NCBI RefSeq assembly: GCF_029029505.1
Contig: NZ_JAKJSD010000004.1
Location: 248,001-312,000, forward strand
Source of the DNA: Ancylomarina sp. DW003
GTDB taxonomy: Bacteria > Bacteroidota > Bacteroidia > Bacteroidales > Marinifilaceae
Direction: 5' to 3'
Length of the DNA: 64,000 bases
Below, piece after piece: positions 16,245 through 25,531 of this stretch. The notes beneath the pieces were generated by a model. It had not been told where the DNA came from. It ran no database searches and worked only from the letters and a program-made list of their open reading frames with translations. The number at the start of each line of letters is the position of its first letter. Position 1 is the first letter of the stretch. Made by a program: the position numbers and the translations under genes.

Positions 16245-17315
16245 TTACGGATTTACAAAGCTTTCTCTTGGTCCACCAGTTGCAAAGATAGTTCTCATTC
16301 TATCATTTTGTCCGTTTGTAAACATATACATGCAATTGTCATTTACATAGTCCATATAGTTCATGGTCATGTCATTAGATCTACAGTGTACAGTTGGGTA
16401 AGAAGGACATCCATAATTAGGCTGATCTGAACTTGGGGTATCTGTAACAAAGTCATCTTGTTTACATCTGCCATCTCCCCAGATATGACGTAGGTTCAAC
16501 CAGTGACCTACTTCATGAGTTGCTGTTCTTCCGTGACCATACTCGCCACCTCTTGCGTTTTCACCAAAGAAATCGCTACCGATAACAACACCGTCAGTCG
16601 CTAATTCGCCACCAGGAAATTGTGCATAACCTAAGATACCACCACCAATTTCACAGATCCAGAAATTTAATTTGTGAGCAGGATCCGTAGCATCTATACC
16701 ACCTTGATTAGAATGCTTCATTGCATCATTTGTACCCCATGAAGACTTCGATGAAGCCTTTCTGTTTACAGTTTCCAAAACAAATGTAATATCAACATTA
16801 GCTATGTCATTATTAAACTCGTTAGGTACTCCACCTGCATTAGGGTTTAAGTCATTATAGTCCTCATTTAATATATCAATCTGAGAATTGATATGAGCTT
16901 GAGTAACAGGATGATTTGCATCTTCCAAAATATTTATAACAACTGGAATAGTTATACTACCTTGATATGGTGTTGGAGCTGGAGTACCTCCGCCACCTGG
17001 CTTGCCTTTTGATGTTGCATTAGAACTTTTAGCGGCAATTAGTTTTCTAGTGTGTTTTTCGATGTTATACATACGATTTTCCAAACTAGGATTTTCTTTT
17101 AATTGTCGGTTTAAAACTTTCATACTACCACACTGAGGACCATGTACGTGTCCTGGGCGTTCTGATTTTACAGTGTTTTCTTCACTTGTGTAAACATAGA
17201 AATCACTCATGTCTACAGCTATTTCTTGTTGGTCGGGTTTAACTTCATTAGCATTATTTTGGCATGATCCTAGGATTAAAGCCAAACTTGCTACTGAAAG
17301 CAGAATTCTTTTCAT
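16245..17315 (-). CDS. M43 family (pappalysin-like) zinc metalloprotease lipoprotein
   Basis: The 356-residue protein begins with a lipoprotein signal (ALILGSC, Cys18). The metzincin signature HEVGHWLNLRH supplies zinc ligands H267, H271 and H277 with catalytic E268, and a Met-turn follows in MTMNYMDY. The DDFVTDTPSSDQPNYGCP stretch between them is typical of cytophagalysin/pappalysin relatives (M43). A propeptide-like region precedes the domain at about 20-115. It is probably a cell-surface or periplasmic endopeptidase. It has no type IX tail, so lipid anchoring replaces secretion. Single gene, convergent with the metal operon. Confidence 0.9.
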   Translation of the reverse strand: MKRILLSVASLALILGSCQNNANEVKPDQQEIAVDMSDFYVYTSEENTVKSERPGHVHGPQCGSMKVLNRQLKENPSLENRMYNIEKHTRKLIAAKSSNATSKGKPGGGGTPAPTPYQGSITIPVVINILEDANHPVTQAHINSQIDILNEDYNDLNPNAGGVPNEFNNDIANVDITFVLETVNRKASSKSSWGTNDAMKHSNQGGIDATDPAHKLNFWICEIGGGILGYAQFPGGELATDGVVIGSDFFGENARGGEYGHGRTATHEVGHWLNLRHIWGDGRCKQDDFVTDTPSSDQPNYGCPSYPTVHCRSNDMTMNYMDYVNDNCMYMFTNGQNDRMRTIFATGGPRESFVNP

Positions 17316-18180
17316 AAAAATTTAGTTTTGGGGTTAAATTTAAATTTTAGGTTTATTAAAATTCGATCGAATCTAATCATAAGAAATTAGAAAATAAAAT
17401 TTGAATGATGATTTTTCATTGATTAACAATAGATTATCATCCATTAATCATCTGTGTTGTACTGTTTATAATGTGTTGATAATATTATTTTTTTTTGATT
17501 TTTTAATAAATGTTAAAAAAGATTAAAATACAGGTTGGATAATGTCAAATAAAATTCAATTTTAGTTCTAGTGTGATTAATTTGAAAATAAAATGATTTT
17601 ATATTTTTCTTATTTGAGTGGCATAAAAGTGTTGTTTAATTCAGCTTTAAGTATGATTAGTATTTGCATTGTATCTTCTAATGAATGCAGTTTTTAATGA
17701 GAATTTTAAATTTGTATTTTACATTTTAAGTTTACTGTAATGAATAATAAGTTGAGGTTTTGTGGTGATTTCGATGCATTTTTATTAAAACTAAATATAT
17801 TGCAAATAAAAATGAGTAATTAAGAGTTAGAATGAAATTATTAGGAGAGTAAGTGACTCTTTTTATTTAACTAAAATAATATGTTGGTTTTTATTAATAC
17901 TTAAAATATGTGTTAAACAAAAAAAAATAAATTATTTATATCAAAGTAAAATTGAATACAATCTTAGGTATAAGGCAATAACAGACCTTATATTCTGAAT
18001 ATGATGAAATTTTAATAATCACTGAAGCTTAAAATGGTTTAAACTCGAGTTTATTGTACATATGTGTGTACGGGATTTTGAACTTGTGGTGATTGACTTT
18101 GTATAATCATTGTTTTTATTTAGTTTGATTCCAAATACGAATAATAAAGGATATCTTAGTCCCAAATTAAATAAAACGAG
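17316..18180. other. 865-base AT-rich gene-free stretch
   Basis: No convincing coding frame, RNA gene or repeat was recognised. The composition is extremely AT-rich, with several short A and T runs. The promoters of the divergent M43 protease and diflavin reductase genes should lie here, but no clear TAnnTTTG box with a matching -33 was found. Confidence 0.6.
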
Positions 18181-19827
18181 ATGGGGCAATATATATATAA
18201 GAATCAGATACAATCATTTTCTTTTCAAAATGTTAAGGGGTTTGCATCACCTATAACCATTTTATATGGTGGGAAAACAGGAAACTCCGCGTTCATTGCA
18301 AATGAAATCTACACAGAGTTTAAAAAATACGAGCTTGATCCAACTGTAATTAGTATGGATCAATATGATTTCTCTAATTTAGAAGATGAAAAATACCTTT
18401 TTATAGTTGTAAGTACCAGAGGTGAAGGTGATCCTCCTGGTCAGGCGAAGGCTTTCTATAAACATCTTTTCGGAAAAAATGCTCCAAAGCTTCCTAATCT
18501 GAACTATTCTGTATGTGCTTTAGGCGATTCCACGTATCAGTTTTTTTGTCAAACGGGTAAGGATATTGATCGACAATTGGAGAAATTGGGTGCGAGTCGT
18601 TATGTGAGCTTGGTAACTTGTGATTTGGCTTATAAATCTAAATCTGAATTTTGGGCTTCCTCTTTACTCAACAAGTTTCAAAATAGATTAAATGGTGATG
18701 TGGTTAATTTAAAATTTGGGACTCACTCTTTGGGACCAACTTATACAGTTAATGTTAAGGATAAATATAGGTTGACAAGCGAAGAATCTTTAAGTGAGAT
18801 AAGCCATTTGGTTTTGCATACTGATCATCCGGATTTTACTTATAAGGCGGGGGATTCAGTTTCAATTAAGCCTAAAAATCCATATTCACTGGTTGTGAAA
18901 ATTATGATTAAGCAAGGTTATTCTCATGAAACCATTGTAAAGTATAAGGGAAAGAAAAAAAGCATAGAGGAGTTGTTGGTTACAAAATTAGAATTAACAT
19001 GTTTGAGTGAAAGTGTGCTATGCGATTATTTAGCTCATACCAATAATATAGATTTACGAATCTTATGTGAAAATAAAAACGAGTTGTTTAAGTACCTTCA
19101 ATTTGCAGATGTTTATGATATGTTATCGGACTATCCTTCAAAAATTGAGGCACAAGACTTATGTCAGATTCTAAATAAAATTAAGCGTCGGGAATATTCT
19201 ATCTCGTCTAGTGTAAGTGAGACCCCTAATGAGGTACACCTGACTGTGAAACAATTTAATTATTCTGCATTTGGAAGGAACCGTATTGGGGCTTGTTCAT
19301 CATACATTAACAAAGGACTTCAAGAAGGATCAAGCTTGAAAGTTCAGCTTATTCCCAATGAAGAATTCAGACTTCCGGAAGACGATTTGCCTATTATCAT
19401 GATAGGAGCAGGAACTGGAATAGCCCCTTTTTTATCTTTCCTAAAAGAGAGAAAAGCTAAAGAGGCAAATGGAGATAATTGGTTGATTTTTGGCGAAAAA
19501 AATAGAACCTGTGATTTTTTGTATCGGAAAGAATTAGAAGGTTTCAAAGAGGAAGGCTTGTTAGATCATTTGGATTTAGCTTTTTCTCGTGATCAGGAAG
19601 AAAAATATTATGTGCAGAATGTACTAAAGGAAAAAGCTAAGACTATTTGCACTTGGTTAAATAGGGGTGCTCATCTTTATATTTGTGGTTCTATGGCTAT
19701 GGGTAAATCTGTTAATAAGGTGCTTGTTCAAATCCTTCAAAATCACAATAAAATAGATAAAGAAGAGGTTCTTGATTATCTTGAAAAATTGAAAGAAGAT
19801 TTTCGTTTACATGAAGATCTTTATTAG
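18181..19827 (+). CDS. Diflavin reductase, CysJ-like (sulfite reductase flavoprotein type)
   Basis: This 548-residue protein is built like NADPH-sulfite reductase flavoprotein and cytochrome P450 reductase. It has an N-terminal flavodoxin domain with the FMN loop GGKTGNS at 30-36 and STRGEGDPPG at about 80-89. A connecting/FAD domain follows, with the RxYS motif (R337-E-Y-S340). The NADPH domain has GTGIAPF at about 411-417 and a C-terminal ending HEDLY. It transfers electrons from NADPH through FAD and FMN to a partner protein. No cysI-type hemoprotein is adjacent, so the partner is unknown. No signal peptide, so it is cytoplasmic. It stands alone after an AT-rich gap. Confidence 0.85.
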   Translation: MGQYIYKNQIQSFSFQNVKGFASPITILYGGKTGNSAFIANEIYTEFKKYELDPTVISMDQYDFSNLEDEKYLFIVVSTRGEGDPPGQAKAFYKHLFGKNAPKLPNLNYSVCALGDSTYQFFCQTGKDIDRQLEKLGASRYVSLVTCDLAYKSKSEFWASSLLNKFQNRLNGDVVNLKFGTHSLGPTYTVNVKDKYRLTSEESLSEISHLVLHTDHPDFTYKAGDSVSIKPKNPYSLVVKIMIKQGYSHETIVKYKGKKKSIEELLVTKLELTCLSESVLCDYLAHTNNIDLRILCENKNELFKYLQFADVYDMLSDYPSKIEAQDLCQILNKIKRREYSISSSVSETPNEVHLTVKQFNYSAFGRNRIGACSSYINKGLQEGSSLKVQLIPNEEFRLPEDDLPIIMIGAGTGIAPFLSFLKERKAKEANGDNWLIFGEKNRTCDFLYRKELEGFKEEGLLDHLDLAFSRDQEEKYYVQNVLKEKAKTICTWLNRGAHLYICGSMAMGKSVNKVLVQILQNHNKIDKEEVLDYLEKLKEDFRLHEDLY

Positions 19828-19941
19828 AATAGGTTTAGTTTAAAATTAAAGAATTTATTTTAACATGTTTTAACGGATTGGCTTCACCCATATTGCGGAT
19901 ATGTTTGTCTTAATATTGATTTCAGTGTAATAATTTAACCC

Positions 19942-19957
19942 GCGTATTAATATACGC
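19942..19957. repeat. Perfect inverted repeat upstream of a thioredoxin-like gene
   Basis: GCGTAT, TAAT, ATACGC. It lies 20 bases before the ATG of the thioredoxin-like gene and could be an operator or a small leader hairpin. In such AT-rich DNA its 6 bp arms are only modest evidence. Confidence 0.35.
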
Positions 19958-19976
19958 AATTCTTAATTTTACTTAT

Positions 19977-21149
19977 ATGAAAAAGATAATCCTTTCAGTA
20001 GTAGCTTTATTCGTTTTTACAAACGTATTTTCCCAAGGCATTCAATTTGAACACGGTACTTTTTCCGAAGCACTGGCGAAAGCTAAAAAGGAAAATAAAA
20101 TGGTATTTATGGATTGTTACACCACATGGTGTGGTCCTTGTAAATATTTAGCAAAGAATGTATTTACTCAAAAAGAAGTCGGTGAATTCTTCAATAAGAA
20201 TTTTGTAAATGTGAAAATGGATATGGAGTCTGAAGCAGGCAAGCCATTAATGGGTAGATATCAGGTTTCGGCTTTCCCAACTCTACTGTGGTTAGATGGT
20301 GATGGTAATATTCAGCATAAAACAATGGGGGCTGGTGATGCTAAATCTTTAATTGGTACTGCAACATTAGCTTTGGATACAGAGAACAATTGGAGTGGAT
20401 TGAACAAGCAATATAAGAATGGAAAGCGTAACTCTGAATTTATGCAAAAGTATATAATGGCTTCAACTAAGGCGGGGATCGATGTAAAAGAAGCTGTTGA
20501 TAATTATTTCTCGAGTAAGAAACCTGAGGAATTGATTAATTCAGAAGATGCTATATTAATTGCTAGTTCAGTTAAAAGTACTTCCAATAAGATGTATCAG
20601 TTTGTATTGAATAACAAAACCAAATTTTATGCTGTTGCCGAGAAAGCTCAAATAGATCAGTTTCTTGAAGGTACGATGATGAGAGAGCTGGGGCAATGCT
20701 TACGTAAAGGTGATGAGGGAGCTGTAGAACAAAAGAAGAAAGAGTTGCTTGCTTTAGATGCGAATATTGGGACTAAGGTGATTGCATTTATGGATGTTAA
20801 TTTACTTAGCAGAGGAGCTGATAAAGTGAAATTTTATCAAGCTGTGGCAGATTATGGTATTAAGTATGATTTTGATAACTCAAATAATCTGAATAGATAT
20901 GCCTGGACAATTGCTGAAGCTAAAGAAGAATTGAGTAAGGAACTTTTGGATACGGCATTAAAAATGGCAAAACGATCTGTTGAATTGGATGCAAATTTTG
21001 CCAATATTGATACTTATGCATTTTTATTAAATAGAGTAGGACAAAAGGAGAAAGCCAAAGTTCAGGCCAAAAAATCAGTTGAGCTGGCACCTGAAGATCA
21101 AAAGAAGGATTTATGGGCATCGAAATTTCTGAGTGGAGAGATAAAGTAA
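19977..21149 (+). CDS. Secreted thioredoxin-fold protein with helical C-terminal domain
   Basis: A signal peptide (about 1-19) precedes a thioredoxin domain (about 20-130) with the active site WCGPC (C52, C55) and cis-Pro in SAFPTLLWLDG. The remaining about 260 residues are helical with TPR-like character (AKRSVELDANFANIDTYAFLLNRVGQKEKA near the end) and have no known catalytic motif. The opening GIQFEHGTFSEALAKAKKENKMVFMDCYT is nearly shared with the 401-residue protein encoded at 44680-45885 and with the next gene, so these are paralogues. It probably acts as a periplasmic thiol reductase or chaperone; the partner is unknown. Confidence 0.87.
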   Translation: MKKIILSVVALFVFTNVFSQGIQFEHGTFSEALAKAKKENKMVFMDCYTTWCGPCKYLAKNVFTQKEVGEFFNKNFVNVKMDMESEAGKPLMGRYQVSAFPTLLWLDGDGNIQHKTMGAGDAKSLIGTATLALDTENNWSGLNKQYKNGKRNSEFMQKYIMASTKAGIDVKEAVDNYFSSKKPEELINSEDAILIASSVKSTSNKMYQFVLNNKTKFYAVAEKAQIDQFLEGTMMRELGQCLRKGDEGAVEQKKKELLALDANIGTKVIAFMDVNLLSRGADKVKFYQAVADYGIKYDFDNSNNLNRYAWTIAEAKEELSKELLDTALKMAKRSVELDANFANIDTYAFLLNRVGQKEKAKVQAKKSVELAPEDQKKDLWASKFLSGEIK

Positions 21150-21374
21150 TTAAATAGAAACTCTTTATTCTCGATACGAGATTCAAGATATTTAAAACTG
21201 TAAATGTAGAGTTGCAAACTTTATGTTTATAATTTTTCAGATTTGCAAGCAGGATATGTGCTTGTTTACAGTAAAAATTGAAGAAATAATACAATTCTAA
21301 TTAATATAAATTCGGAACAGAATTTGTTATCTTTAGGTTCAGTTTAAACAAGACATTAACCCAATAGGATAAAA

Positions 21375-21779
21375 ATGAAGAAGTTAAAATTAGTACTGTT
21401 TGTAGGAATAATGTTGATGTTTCTTTCGTCAACAGTTAAAGCCCAGGGAATAGAGTTTTTTCATGGAACATTTGCTGAAGCACAAGTAGAGGCACAGAAA
21501 GAAGGTAAGCAAATATTTATGGATTTTTATACATCATGGTGTGGACCGTGTAAGATGATGGCAAAAAAGTATTTTACTTTGGAAACTGTAGGTAAGAAGT
21601 TCAATAAGAAGTTTATCTGTTTAAAAATTGATGCTGAAAAAGGAGAAGGACCTACTTTGGCTAAGAAATATGGTGTAAGAGCTTATCCTACACTTGTTTT
21701 TACAGATTCTTCTGGTAAAGAATTGAAGAAAGTAATGGGAATGAAAAACGAACAACAATTGCTTGAGTTGGCAAAGTAG
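21375..21779 (+). CDS. Small secreted thioredoxin-fold protein
   Basis: This 134-residue protein has a signal peptide (about 1-24) and one thioredoxin domain with WCGPC (C54, C57) and cis-Pro in RAYPTLVFTD. It is a short paralogue of the preceding 390-residue protein, sharing the GIEFFHGTFAEAQVEAQKE opening, but lacks the helical C-terminal extension. The 225-base gap between the two argues for separate transcription or a leader. Predicted to reduce or oxidise thiols in the periplasm. It ends at a clear terminator. Confidence 0.88.
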   Translation: MKKLKLVLFVGIMLMFLSSTVKAQGIEFFHGTFAEAQVEAQKEGKQIFMDFYTSWCGPCKMMAKKYFTLETVGKKFNKKFICLKIDAEKGEGPTLAKKYGVRAYPTLVFTDSSGKELKKVMGMKNEQQLLELAK

Positions 21780-21801
21780 TTTCTGTCAAAATTATAAGTT
21801 A

Positions 21802-21839
21802 AAGCCTCTGTTCTATAAATTAGGATAGAGGCTTTTTTT
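21802..21839 (+). terminator. Intrinsic terminator
   Basis: AAGCCTCTGTTCTA and TAGGATAGAGGCTT form an imperfect long stem followed by a T-run. Confidence 0.8.
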
Positions 21840-21937
21840 ATAGTTTATATTTTTTGTTTAAAAGTGGAATCTCTTGTAACTTGTGTGTTCATAAAAGCAT
21901 TAAATAATGAGGATGGTTGGATTATCATTCTTTTGAT

Positions 21938-21961
21938 ATACTACATGTTAGCTTGTAGTAT
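21938..21961. repeat. Perfect 8-bp inverted repeat upstream of tdh
   Basis: ATACTACA, eight bases, TGTAGTAT. The position, about 155 bases before the tdh ATG, would suit an operator or a leader hairpin; no T-run follows. The remainder of the 21780-22115 gap holds only the terminator above. Confidence 0.35.
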
Positions 21962-22115
21962 GTTTTATAATTATTTCAAGAATTGAAATTCTTATCAACA
22001 AGGTGAAAAAATCATCTTGTTTTTATTATTTTCGGAAAATATTTGAGACGGAATATACTTCGTTTCAGGAACAAACAAAAATACATTAACTAACAGATTT
22101 ATACATAATACAACA

Positions 22116-23147
22116 ATGGCTAAAATGAAAGCTCTAGTGAAATCCAAAGCTGAAAAAGGCTTATGGATGGAAGAAGTTGATGTTCCTAAGATTGGCATTA
22201 ACGATGTACTTGTAAAAATTAAGAAAACAGCTATTTGCGGAACTGACCTTCACATTTATAAATGGGATGAGTGGGCTCAAAACACAATCAAACAGGGCAT
22301 GATTATTGGTCATGAATATGTTGGTGAGGTTGCTGAAATTGGAGCTGGTGTTACAGGTTTTAAGGTTGGCGATCGTGTAACAGGCGAAGGACATATTGCT
22401 TGTGGACATTGTAGAAATTGCCGTAGAGGTCGTAAGCATGTATGTGAAAATACAGTAGGTATTGGTGTAAATATTGATGGTATTTTTGCCGAATATGCAG
22501 CTATTCCAGCATCAAATTTGATGAAAATGAGTAATCAAATTGATGACGAATTGTTAGCAATTATGGATCCATTTGGAAATGCGACACATACAGCTCTTTC
22601 TTTTTCAGTTATTGGTGAAGATGTACTTGTTACAGGAGCTGGATTAATTGGTTCTATGGCTGTAGCAATTGCAAAATTTGCTGGAGCTCGTTATGTAGTG
22701 GCAACAGAAACCAATCCTTACCGAATTGAACTGGCTAAGAAAATGGGTGCAACTCGCGTTGTTAACCCAATGGAAGAAAGCCTTGATGATGTAATGAAGG
22801 AGTTAGGTGTAATAGGTTTCGATATAGGACTTGAGTGTTCTGGTGCGCCAGCTGCATTCAACGATATGGTTTCGCATATGTATAACTCAGGTAAGATTTC
22901 ATTATTAGGAATTCTACCATCTCAAACTCAGGTAAACTGGAGTGATATCATTTTCAAGAGTCTTCAGTTGAAAGGTATTTACGGTCGAGAAATGTATGAA
23001 ACATGGTACCAAATGGAACAAATGTTGATGAGTGGCTTGGATCTTTCTCCAATGATCTCACATCGCTTTGATGCCGCAGATTTCCAGAAAGGTTTCGACA
23101 TTATGGAAGAAGGAAACTGTGGAAAAGTAATTTTGAACTGGAATTAA
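22116..23147 (+). CDS. tdh: L-threonine 3-dehydrogenase
   Basis: This 343-residue zinc-dependent medium-chain dehydrogenase matches Tdh along its length. It has the catalytic zinc site ([14 protein letters not shown], Cys about 42, and GHEY about 67), the structural zinc site [15 protein letters not shown] (four cysteines, about 96-110), and an NAD-binding turn GAGLIGSMA at about 173-181. It oxidises L-threonine to 2-amino-3-ketobutyrate with NAD, the first step to glycine and acetyl-CoA. The expected partner (kbl) is not adjacent. Single gene with its own terminator. The tight match to the [14 protein letters not shown] segment separates it from sorbitol-type dehydrogenases. Confidence 0.93.
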   Translation: MAKMKALVKSKAEKGLWMEEVDVPKIGINDVLVKIKKTAICGTDLHIYKWDEWAQNTIKQGMIIGHEYVGEVAEIGAGVTGFKVGDRVTGEGHIACGHCRNCRRGRKHVCENTVGIGVNIDGIFAEYAAIPASNLMKMSNQIDDELLAIMDPFGNATHTALSFSVIGEDVLVTGAGLIGSMAVAIAKFAGARYVVATETNPYRIELAKKMGATRVVNPMEESLDDVMKELGVIGFDIGLECSGAPAAFNDMVSHMYNSGKISLLGILPSQTQVNWSDIIFKSLQLKGIYGREMYETWYQMEQMLMSGLDLSPMISHRFDAADFQKGFDIMEEGNCGKVILNWN

Positions 23148-23169
23148 TTTCAGTCAGAAAATATGGTTT

Positions 23170-23199
23170 AAAAGCTCAGCATTTTGCTGAGCTTTTTTT
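23170..23199 (+). terminator. Intrinsic terminator after tdh
   Basis: AAAGCTCAGC pairs with GCTGAGCTTT across a short loop and is followed by T. Confidence 0.9.
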
Positions 23200-23397
23200 G
23201 TAATAATTGTCCTGTCCTGAAATAAGCCGATACTTAATTGACTTATTTATGGTAAGAGATAAAAAAATAGAATTTCTTCCTCTGCTTAAGTTTCTGTAAA
23301 TTAAAGATTAGTGGTGCTGCGAAATTCGTTTTTCGATGTGTGATTTTAACAGTCTGTTTGGATATTAACATAGCTTTCTTACTTTTATCAGCTAAAA

Positions 23398-23949
23398 ATG
23401 GACAAACACGAACAAGATATTATTAGGAAATTTAAAAGTGGAGACGAATCAGGACTCCGCCTCTTGTTCGACTTATATTACTCTCCTCTTTGTTTATTTG
23501 CCTACAAATATTTTGACTCTTATGAAAAGGCAGAAGATATTGTTCAGGAAGCTTTCATCACATTATGGGAGAAGAATAGAATGATAAATTTTACGGGATC
23601 TATAAAAGCTTATCTTTTTAGTATTGTTAAAAATAACTCGATTAATAAGATAAAAGAAGATAAAAAATACCGATTTGAAGATGTAGAAAAACAAGCCTAT
23701 TCAATTATTGAGGATAAATTTGAAACGGAAAATCTAGAAGAGCGTAAAAGAAAGCTATATAATGAGATTGGACAATTACCTACTCAATCTAAAAAAGTAT
23801 TTGAAGCTATAGTATTTGAAAAAATGAAATATGCTGAAGTTGCAGCAGAACTCGATATTTCAATTAATACCGTGAAAACCCATTATTCAAGAGCGCTGAA
23901 ACAGCTTCGCTCTTCTTTAGATATTCTTATCATGATCTTGTTACCGTAA
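23398..23949 (+). CDS. ECF RNA polymerase sigma factor (Bacteroidota FecI-like), locus A
   Basis: The 183-residue protein has a sigma-70 region 2 (about 20-90, with YEKAEDIVQEAFITLWE) and region 4 (about 125-175, YAEVAAELDISINTVKTHYSRALKQLR), without regions 1 or 3, as in ECF sigma factors of the Bacteroidota SusCD-associated type. It is followed by its FecR-type anti-sigma factor and a SusC with an STN domain, so it should direct transcription of the susC/susD genes below it when the substrate signal reaches FecR. The ATG at 23398 gives the full region 2. Confidence 0.93.
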   Translation: MDKHEQDIIRKFKSGDESGLRLLFDLYYSPLCLFAYKYFDSYEKAEDIVQEAFITLWEKNRMINFTGSIKAYLFSIVKNNSINKIKEDKKYRFEDVEKQAYSIIEDKFETENLEERKRKLYNEIGQLPTQSKKVFEAIVFEKMKYAEVAAELDISINTVKTHYSRALKQLRSSLDILIMILLP

Positions 23950-24205
23950 ATCTTAAGTATGAAATTGCGAATTTTGTAATCCTCAATCTTCAATCCTCAG
24001 CCACCTTTCTACGATTCTGCTTTTCTTTTTAAATGCTAATTGCATATTTCTTGAGAACAGAAGTAATTCAAGTAATTAATCATTTCCCAATAGGATTTAT
24101 AACTGTGTTATAAATCAATAGCTTAAAAGATGTTTTGCAAAAAGTTGTCAAAACGTGTCACCCATTTTTATCTTTTTCACTTATAGGATTAAACGAATAC
24201 AAAAA

Positions 24206-25396
24206 ATGGAATTTTCAAAAGAACAAATTATAGATCTTATTAGTGCATATCATCAAAATACAATTTCTGATGAAGGAATGCAGAATCTTAAGGATTGGTT
24301 AAAGATTAATCCTAAGAATTCATCAGAGTTTGCAAATTATTTAGCCTTGCTCAAAGAGAGTGATGCAATAAGCGAACTTAATAAAATAGATAAAGAACAG
24401 GCTTGGAATAATATTAATCAGTCTTTGAATAAGGTTTCAAAACCAGATAAAGTAAGACGATTGCATCAGTGGTTACCTTATGCAGCAGCAGTTGTCGTAG
24501 TTGCTTTCGTAAGTTATTTCATGATATATCAGGTTCATCAGGAATATGATTTCTCTAAGAATTACAATTTTGCTGAAATAGCGAAGGCTGGTTCTGTCAA
24601 AGCCATTTTAACACTTGATAACGGTGAGGTAATGAGTCTTGATAATAAGTTGGCATCTGTAATTACCGAGAAAGATGGAACACTGATTCATAAAAATAAA
24701 GAAGATGGGATTATCTACAACAGGAAGGCAGAAGTAAAAACTAAACTTATTTATAATAAGATAAATGTGCCTAGAGGAGGGGAGTATTCTTTGACACTAG
24801 CTGATGGAACTCGGGTTAGATTGAATTCAGAATCGTCACTAAAATACCCGGTGCAATTCATAGGTTCAATTCGTAAGGTTGAATTGACAGGTGAAGCCTT
24901 TTTTGAAGTGGCTCATAATGCTGATAAACCTTTTATTGTAAAAGCTCTCGATAATGAAGTTAAAGTATTAGGAACCAAATTTAATGTGTCGAGTTACAGT
25001 GATGAGGAGTATGTCGCGACAACATTGGTTGAAGGTTCGGTTCAGGTCGAAGTTTTGGGAAATACACAGCTATTGAAACCAGGATTCCAAGCTGTCGTAA
25101 AAAAGGGTGACAATAAGTTTGCTGTAAATAAAGTCAATACTGATTTATATACATCTTGGACGACTGGAGTTTTTCGTTTTAAGGATCAATCTTTAGAAGA
25201 GATTTGTCATCAGTTGAGCCGATGGTATGATGTTGACTTTTTCTTTACAGAAAATCAATATAGAAATCTAAGGTTTTCTGGAGCAGCTAAAAGAGAAAAG
25301 CCAATTGATTTTTCATTAGGAATGATTGAGAAAATGGCAAAGGTGAAATTTGCTATTAAAGACAATAGGATTATTGTAGGAAAACCAAACCAATAA
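24206..25396 (+). CDS. FecR-family anti-sigma factor, locus A
   Basis: I chose the ATG at 24206 (MEFSKEQIIDLIS) rather than the upstream frame start because FecR proteins begin with a short soluble helical domain, and the upstream extension is hydrophobic and atypical. The 396-residue protein has a cytosolic sigma-binding region (1-88), one membrane span (about 89-108), a periplasmic FecR domain (about 165-290, with LADGTRVRLNSESSLKYP) and a C-terminal DUF4974-like domain (about 310-390). It senses the STN domain of the adjacent SusC and holds or activates the sigma factor. A 256-base gap separates it from the sigma gene. Confidence 0.92.
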   Translation: MEFSKEQIIDLISAYHQNTISDEGMQNLKDWLKINPKNSSEFANYLALLKESDAISELNKIDKEQAWNNINQSLNKVSKPDKVRRLHQWLPYAAAVVVVAFVSYFMIYQVHQEYDFSKNYNFAEIAKAGSVKAILTLDNGEVMSLDNKLASVITEKDGTLIHKNKEDGIIYNRKAEVKTKLIYNKINVPRGGEYSLTLADGTRVRLNSESSLKYPVQFIGSIRKVELTGEAFFEVAHNADKPFIVKALDNEVKVLGTKFNVSSYSDEEYVATTLVEGSVQVEVLGNTQLLKPGFQAVVKKGDNKFAVNKVNTDLYTSWTTGVFRFKDQSLEEICHQLSRWYDVDFFFTENQYRNLRFSGAAKREKPIDFSLGMIEKMAKVKFAIKDNRIIVGKPNQ

Positions 25397-25399
25397 ATT

Positions 25400-25468
25400 C
25401 ATTTTGCTGGCGGCCACTAGCGAAATGGAAATATAAAAAAAACAGGAAATGCGGCCACATTCCCTGTT
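25400..25468 (+). other. Paired RNA hairpins with identical CGGCCA loops in the fecR-susC gap
   Basis: Hairpin 1 (25400-25427): 11-bp stem with two wobbles, loop CGGCCA. Hairpin 2 (25441-25468): 11 positions with one mismatch, loop CGGCCA. The octamer GCGGCCAC recurs at 25410 and 25451. The loop core GGCC is self-complementary, so the two loops could pair with each other. The element starts four bases after the fecR stop and ends 63 bases before the susC ATG. It may be an attenuator, a processing site or a regulatory RNA fold; the T-run after hairpin 2 is short. Confidence 0.6.
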
Positions 25469-25531
25469 TCAATTATTAATCAACCATTGAAAATAACCCT
25501 CAATGGAAGTATAAACCTAGAACCTAAAGTT

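Noticed and set aside
17316-18180. Possible origin or mobile-element scar in the long AT-rich gap
   Set aside because: No repeated boxes, direct repeats, transposase remnant or att-like sequence could be recognised.
20920-21294. 124-codon minus-strand frame over the end of the 390-residue thioredoxin gene
   Set aside because: Low-complexity hydrophobic translation and no start signals; overlaps a well supported gene.
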